From the NCBI GenBank assembly GCA_902984215.1, contig CADWAF010000753.1, positions 1-11,236 of the forward strand: DNA of 11,236 nucleotides, read 5' to 3'. Below the pieces are notes generated by a model. It saw only the letters and a list, made by a program, of their open reading frames with translations. It had not been told where the DNA came from and did not search any database. Below are positions 8,383 through 11,236 of this stretch, one piece after another. The translations under genes were made by a program, and so were the position numbers. Origin of the DNA: Willaertia magna (lineage: Eukaryota; Heterolobosea; Eutetramitea; Acrasida; Naegleriidae). The stretch's first letter is position 1. Every line of letters starts with the position of its first letter.

Positions 8383-10767
8383 TTATTTATTATATTTTTT
8401 AGCTAATTCTTTTTTTTGTTGTTTATGTTTAAATATTAAATTTAATTTTTCTTCTTCTTGCTTATCAATTAACTTTTGTAATTCTTCTTCATATGTTAAT
8501 TGATTTATTGTTTCTTTTTGTTTTTTTTGTTGCTTTTCAAATAAAGTTAATAATGGTGAAATTATTTTTCTTTTTGTTTGTTTAATTGGTGATTTTGCTT
8601 GTTCATCTATAATTTTAGTAAAATCATCTAATCCTTTTTGTTTAATTAAATCATAATATATTTTATCATTCCATTTAGCAATTAAATCATTACCTCCTAC
8701 AACTTGTTTAAAAGATCTTTTACGTTCTCCAAATAATTGACTAGTAATAGCTAATTTCATACCAATTAATTTTCTATAATCTGGTAAATCTTCCCAACCT
8801 GATAAAGTATCACAATGTTCATTAGTTACAGATCTCCATAATGTTTGCCATACATTACCTTTATTCTTTTTAATACTTTTACGTTCATTTAAATATAAAT
8901 TTAATTTATCATTTTTAATAATATAGTATAATCTCATTTTCTCAGTAGGACTCTTTTTAGCTAAAGTAATTTTCCAATCAGTATTAATTCTTTTAGAATT
9001 ATTTATGTCTAAAGGAATATAACCATTATTATAAATCATTTCTTTTAATTGTTTCTTATTTAAATCTTTAGTATTTCCAACATTATGAATTGATGGAATA
9101 TAATTATCGTCTCTAATTTCTTTAATTAAATCATTTAAAATTATTTGATTACTGTCTTTTTCATGTAGTTCCAAAATTGCAGTAACATTATTATATTTAG
9201 TAACAATCCAACGAACATAAGGTAACATACAAATTTTATGTTTCCATCCAATATATTGTACCATAGTATTAATTGTTTCTTCTCTAATTCTATTATTATT
9301 AACAATATCCTCTAAAAAAGCTTGGCATAAACAGCCTGCTCTTAAAGAACGAAATGTAATACGCCAACTTGGATCTACAATTTTACTAGCATTAATAATA
9401 GTATTACTTAAATCTTTACTTGTAGCCACTAATGTAGTACCTGGTTTAGTAAAAATTGGTTCTAATTCACATCCTTTTTTATATTTAAAATTACCTGTTA
9501 ATAAAACAGAAGCACTATCTCCTGCTTCAAATACTTGTCTTTCATCTGCAAGATATAAAAGTAATGCTACATTAGCACATCTACTAATATCTAATTCACC
9601 TGTTGCTGTTTGTAATCTTGGTTCAGTCATTAATACTTTATCTTTAATTATTGTTAAATCAGTATTAATTAAAATCCATTTATCTGAAATTATATGTTTC
9701 TTCCAAGTTAAATAATGTAATTTAGCATATTCCCATGAATCAGCTCTTAAACCTCTTAAACGTCCTTGTTTTAAAATTGCATTAGTTCTAGTATTTCTAA
9801 CAGTTGTTAAATCTAATGATTGACAAATTGCATCTCTAAAATAATTAATACATGGAGTTACTTTATCAATATTATTACCAAATTTACGTAAAAAACCACG
9901 TAATATGCCTCTTAAAAAATTACCATATTCTTTCATTGGATCACCTAAATCATTATCTTTACAAATAGCACATAAATTATGTAAAAATACCCAATTACAA
10001 GTACTATGACTATATTTCTTTGTCTTTCTCATTTCATATAAAAATGCTCCAAAAGTATACTTTTGAATAGGAAAAGGATTTGGTTGATATTCCATAAACT
10101 TTCTATCATAACGTTTACTATTGTAAAATGTTTTATAAGCACGTGCTGCATAATTACGTAAATAAATAGTACCGTCAGATAATCTTTTTTCATAAATTTT
10201 ATCAATCTGTTCTTTAGCTAGATCAAAATCTTCATCTAAATCTTCAATTTCTTCTTCATTGTCTTCATTAATAGATTCAATAATTGGAACATTTTTCTTT
10301 AGTACTTCTTTAATTGGTTCCATTGTTTCAAACATTGCTAAAAATTTGTTTCTGTTATTATTATTATTATTAGAAATAACTGGAATGTTTCTATTATCAA
10401 AACTAAGATTAACAGTAGAAGTAGAAGTATTATTAGACATTTGTGAAGTATTTAATCTAGAATTATCATAATGATAATCATCTAAAGAAGCACCTGTAAT
10501 TTGTTCACTAATTCTATCAATAGTTTGTTCATTTTGATTTTCAAAATAAAATGGATCATCTGGAAGATTATCTATTTGTTGAATAGTTTTTCTAAAATCT
10601 AATTCAAATTCCGTAAAAACACTTTGTTCATCTTCATTTAATAATTCAGATAATGTAGGAACTGGTTGAGATTGATTATTATAATTTGGTGTTGGAATCA
10701 TTGCTTTTTTTTTAATTATTTTTTTTATATAACGATTTTTTATTTTAAAATGAGCGGGCTTATTCAT
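8383..10767 (-). CDS. Tyrosine recombinase (integrase), 794 residues
   Basis: Tyrosine recombinases cut and rejoin DNA through a covalent Tyr-DNA intermediate. The active-site region is visible in the C-terminal half of the catalytic domain. ITFRSLRAGCLCQAFLE (471-487) corresponds to the H/R-x-x-R-A-G box, with Arg476 as the second catalytic Arg and Arg473 where His is usual. IGWKHKICMLPYVRW (506-520) corresponds to the G-x-W block plus nucleophile, giving Tyr517. The first catalytic Arg is probably in the segment around DISRCANVALLL (393-404). Residues 30-190 are Asn/Ser/Glu-rich and look disordered. Residues 205-360 are basic and may form the core-binding domain. Residues 600-720 form another folded-looking part, and 740-794 is a Lys/Glu/Gln coiled coil. 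The box order resembles DIRS and Crypton enzymes, but no reverse transcriptase is present here. The Met at residue 23 is an alternative start. The gene is intact, and its upstream region carries the cassette motif. Confidence 0.8.
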   Translation of the reverse strand: MNKPAHFKIKNRYIKKIIKKKAMIPTPNYNNQSQPVPTLSELLNEDEQSVFTEFELDFRKTIQQIDNLPDDPFYFENQNEQTIDRISEQITGASLDDYHYDNSRLNTSQMSNNTSTSTVNLSFDNRNIPVISNNNNNNRNKFLAMFETMEPIKEVLKKNVPIIESINEDNEEEIEDLDEDFDLAKEQIDKIYEKRLSDGTIYLRNYAARAYKTFYNSKRYDRKFMEYQPNPFPIQKYTFGAFLYEMRKTKKYSHSTCNWVFLHNLCAICKDNDLGDPMKEYGNFLRGILRGFLRKFGNNIDKVTPCINYFRDAICQSLDLTTVRNTRTNAILKQGRLRGLRADSWEYAKLHYLTWKKHIISDKWILINTDLTIIKDKVLMTEPRLQTATGELDISRCANVALLLYLADERQVFEAGDSASVLLTGNFKYKKGCELEPIFTKPGTTLVATSKDLSNTIINASKIVDPSWRITFRSLRAGCLCQAFLEDIVNNNRIREETINTMVQYIGWKHKICMLPYVRWIVTKYNNVTAILELHEKDSNQIILNDLIKEIRDDNYIPSIHNVGNTKDLNKKQLKEMIYNNGYIPLDINNSKRINTDWKITLAKKSPTEKMRLYYIIKNDKLNLYLNERKSIKKNKGNVWQTLWRSVTNEHCDTLSGWEDLPDYRKLIGMKLAITSQLFGERKRSFKQVVGGNDLIAKWNDKIYYDLIKQKGLDDFTKIIDEQAKSPIKQTKRKIISPLLTLFEKQQKKQKETINQLTYEEELQKLIDKQEEEKLNLIFKHKQQKKELAKKYNK

Positions 10768-10773
10768 TTTTAA

Positions 10774-10843
10774 AACTAAGGGTCTTTAATTTTTATTTTT
10801 TTGTCCCTTAGTTAAATAATATTTAAATTTAACTAAGGGACAA
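10774..10843. promoter_or_regulatory. Recombinase promoter region with three motif arms and a 16-bp palindrome
   Basis: Arms at 10774-10786 and 10801-10813 (10 of 13 complementary) form a fifth pair with the same 14-bp spacer, starting 7 bp upstream of the recombinase ATG. The middle arm also forms a perfect 16-bp inverted repeat with a third arm: TTGTCCCTTAGTTAAA at 10801-10816 and its exact reverse complement at 10828-10843, 11 bp apart. The arms here read AAGGGACA rather than AAGGTACA. Being so close to the start codon, the site could mediate autoregulation of the recombinase. Confidence 0.75.
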
Positions 10844-10955
10844 TAAAATTCTTATTTAATCTAAAGTACATAAATTGGATCTAAGTAAAATTTATTAATA
10901 TAAAGTAATAAATTTATCAAAATTGATAATAACATATGTTTTTTAATTATAGTAA

Positions 10956-11165
10956 ATTAATTGTAATACATTAATTATAGTATATTAATTATAGTACATA
11001 AACTATAATACATAAACTAAAGTACATAAACTGAAGTACATAAACTAAAGTACATAAACTGAAGTACATAAACTAAAGTACATAAACTGAAGTACATAAA
11101 CTAAAGTACATTAACTAAAGTACATAAACTATAGTATATAAACTATAATACATAAACTACAATAC
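10956..11165 (+). repeat. Right array: fifteen direct 14-bp repeats
   Basis: Units with strict 14-bp spacing run from 10956 to 11165; a degenerate copy may precede them at 10942. The commonest units are ATAAACTAAAGTAC and ATAAACTGAAGTAC, which alternate from 11012 to about 11109. This gives a 28-bp higher-order unit and suggests recent duplication. Outer copies are more diverged. Orientation matches the left array. The array starts about 190 bp upstream of the recombinase start codon. Confidence 0.9.
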
Positions 11166-11176
11166 ATTTTGCTTTT

Positions 11177-11236
11177 GGGTTTATAATATTTTTGGGTTTG
11201 GGTTTATAATATTTTTGGGTTTATAATATTTTTGGG
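11177..11236 (+). repeat. G-rich 17-bp tandem repeat running off the window
   Basis: GGGTTTATAATATTTTT occurs at 11177-11193, 11200-11216 and 11217-11233, with a short GGGTTT at 11194-11199 and GGG at the window edge. It begins 12 bp after the last 14-bp unit. The array continues beyond the window, so its size is unknown. The G-runs on one strand recall telomere-like or structure-forming repeats, but the unit matches no telomere repeat I can name with confidence. Confidence 0.8.

Larger units (their letters stand above)
6692..11165. mobile_element. Putative integrated plasmid-like or tyrosine-recombinase element
   Basis: The segment contains three uninterrupted genes (acidic protein, H3-like histone, tyrosine recombinase) and nothing else. 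It is bounded by direct arrays of the same 14-bp repeat. The repeat core CTAA(A/G)GTACAT also forms the inverted 13-bp pairs found in each gap between the genes, so genes and ends share one cis-acting signal. Intact standard-code genes directly beside heavily decayed ones suggest a younger arrival. Dictyostelids are known to carry nuclear plasmids, and tyrosine recombinases mobilise DIRS and Crypton elements. I cannot place this element in either group. An exact end, target duplication or circular form cannot be shown from one copy. Confidence 0.5.

Noticed and set aside
10259..10471. A 70-codon plus-strand open frame
   Set aside because: It lies antisense to the Asn/Ser/Glu-rich N-terminal part of the intact recombinase gene and has the Leu/Phe/Ser composition of an antisense shadow.
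8383..10767. Naming the recombinase as a DIRS or Crypton family member
   Set aside because: No reverse transcriptase is present in the window and no recognisable Crypton C-terminal DNA-binding domain was seen. The box order alone does not decide the family.

Overview
The window looks like nuclear DNA of a dictyostelid social amoeba. Non-coding DNA is about 90% A+T, coding DNA is richer in G and C, Gln is almost always CAA, start codons follow A-runs, and proteins carry Asn/Gln-rich tracts. The species cannot be named from the sequence. The window falls into three blocks.

Block 1 (2-553, plus strand) is the 3' end of a host copine gene: the end of the vWA/copine domain, then an N-P-N-V repeat and a long Gln/Asn-rich tail.

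Block 2 (about 554-6690) has no intact gene. It begins with featureless AT-rich DNA. From about 1244 to 6480 the minus strand holds at least three broken protein genes. One (6025-6480) is small and unrecognised. One (about 4136-5523) resembles an Ulp1/C48-type cysteine protease and keeps a clean 52-nt intron. One (1244-3778) is long, with a Cys cluster and a Gln-rich coiled-coil tail. Most in-frame stops are TAA where Gln would be expected, including the position of the protease's oxyanion-hole Gln. Reading frames survive over long stretches with few frameshifts. The simplest reading is an old mobile element, or a linked gene set, decaying mainly through C:G to T:A changes.

Block 3 (about 6692-11165) is a compact three-gene cassette that appears intact. 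It encodes a 244-residue protein with a strongly acidic C-terminal half (minus), a divergent histone H3 with a long loop 1 like centromeric H3 variants (plus), and a 794-residue tyrosine recombinase (minus). Direct 14-bp repeat arrays flank the cassette, about 6 copies on the left and 15 on the right. Every intergenic gap carries inverted pairs of a related 13-bp motif, and the arms of each pair are exactly 14 bp apart. The shared motifs tie the three genes together as one unit, possibly an integrated nuclear plasmid or a tyrosine-recombinase transposon that carries its own histone variant. A second, G-rich 17-bp tandem repeat starts after the right array and runs off the window.

Hypothesis: the recombinase mobilises or resolves the element through the motif sites. 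The H3 variant, perhaps with the acidic protein as chaperone, would package or segregate it. This would loosely parallel the yeast 2-micron plasmid, which combines the Flp recombinase, an iterated partition locus and centromeric H3. That role is inference; the genes and the repeat geometry are visible directly.
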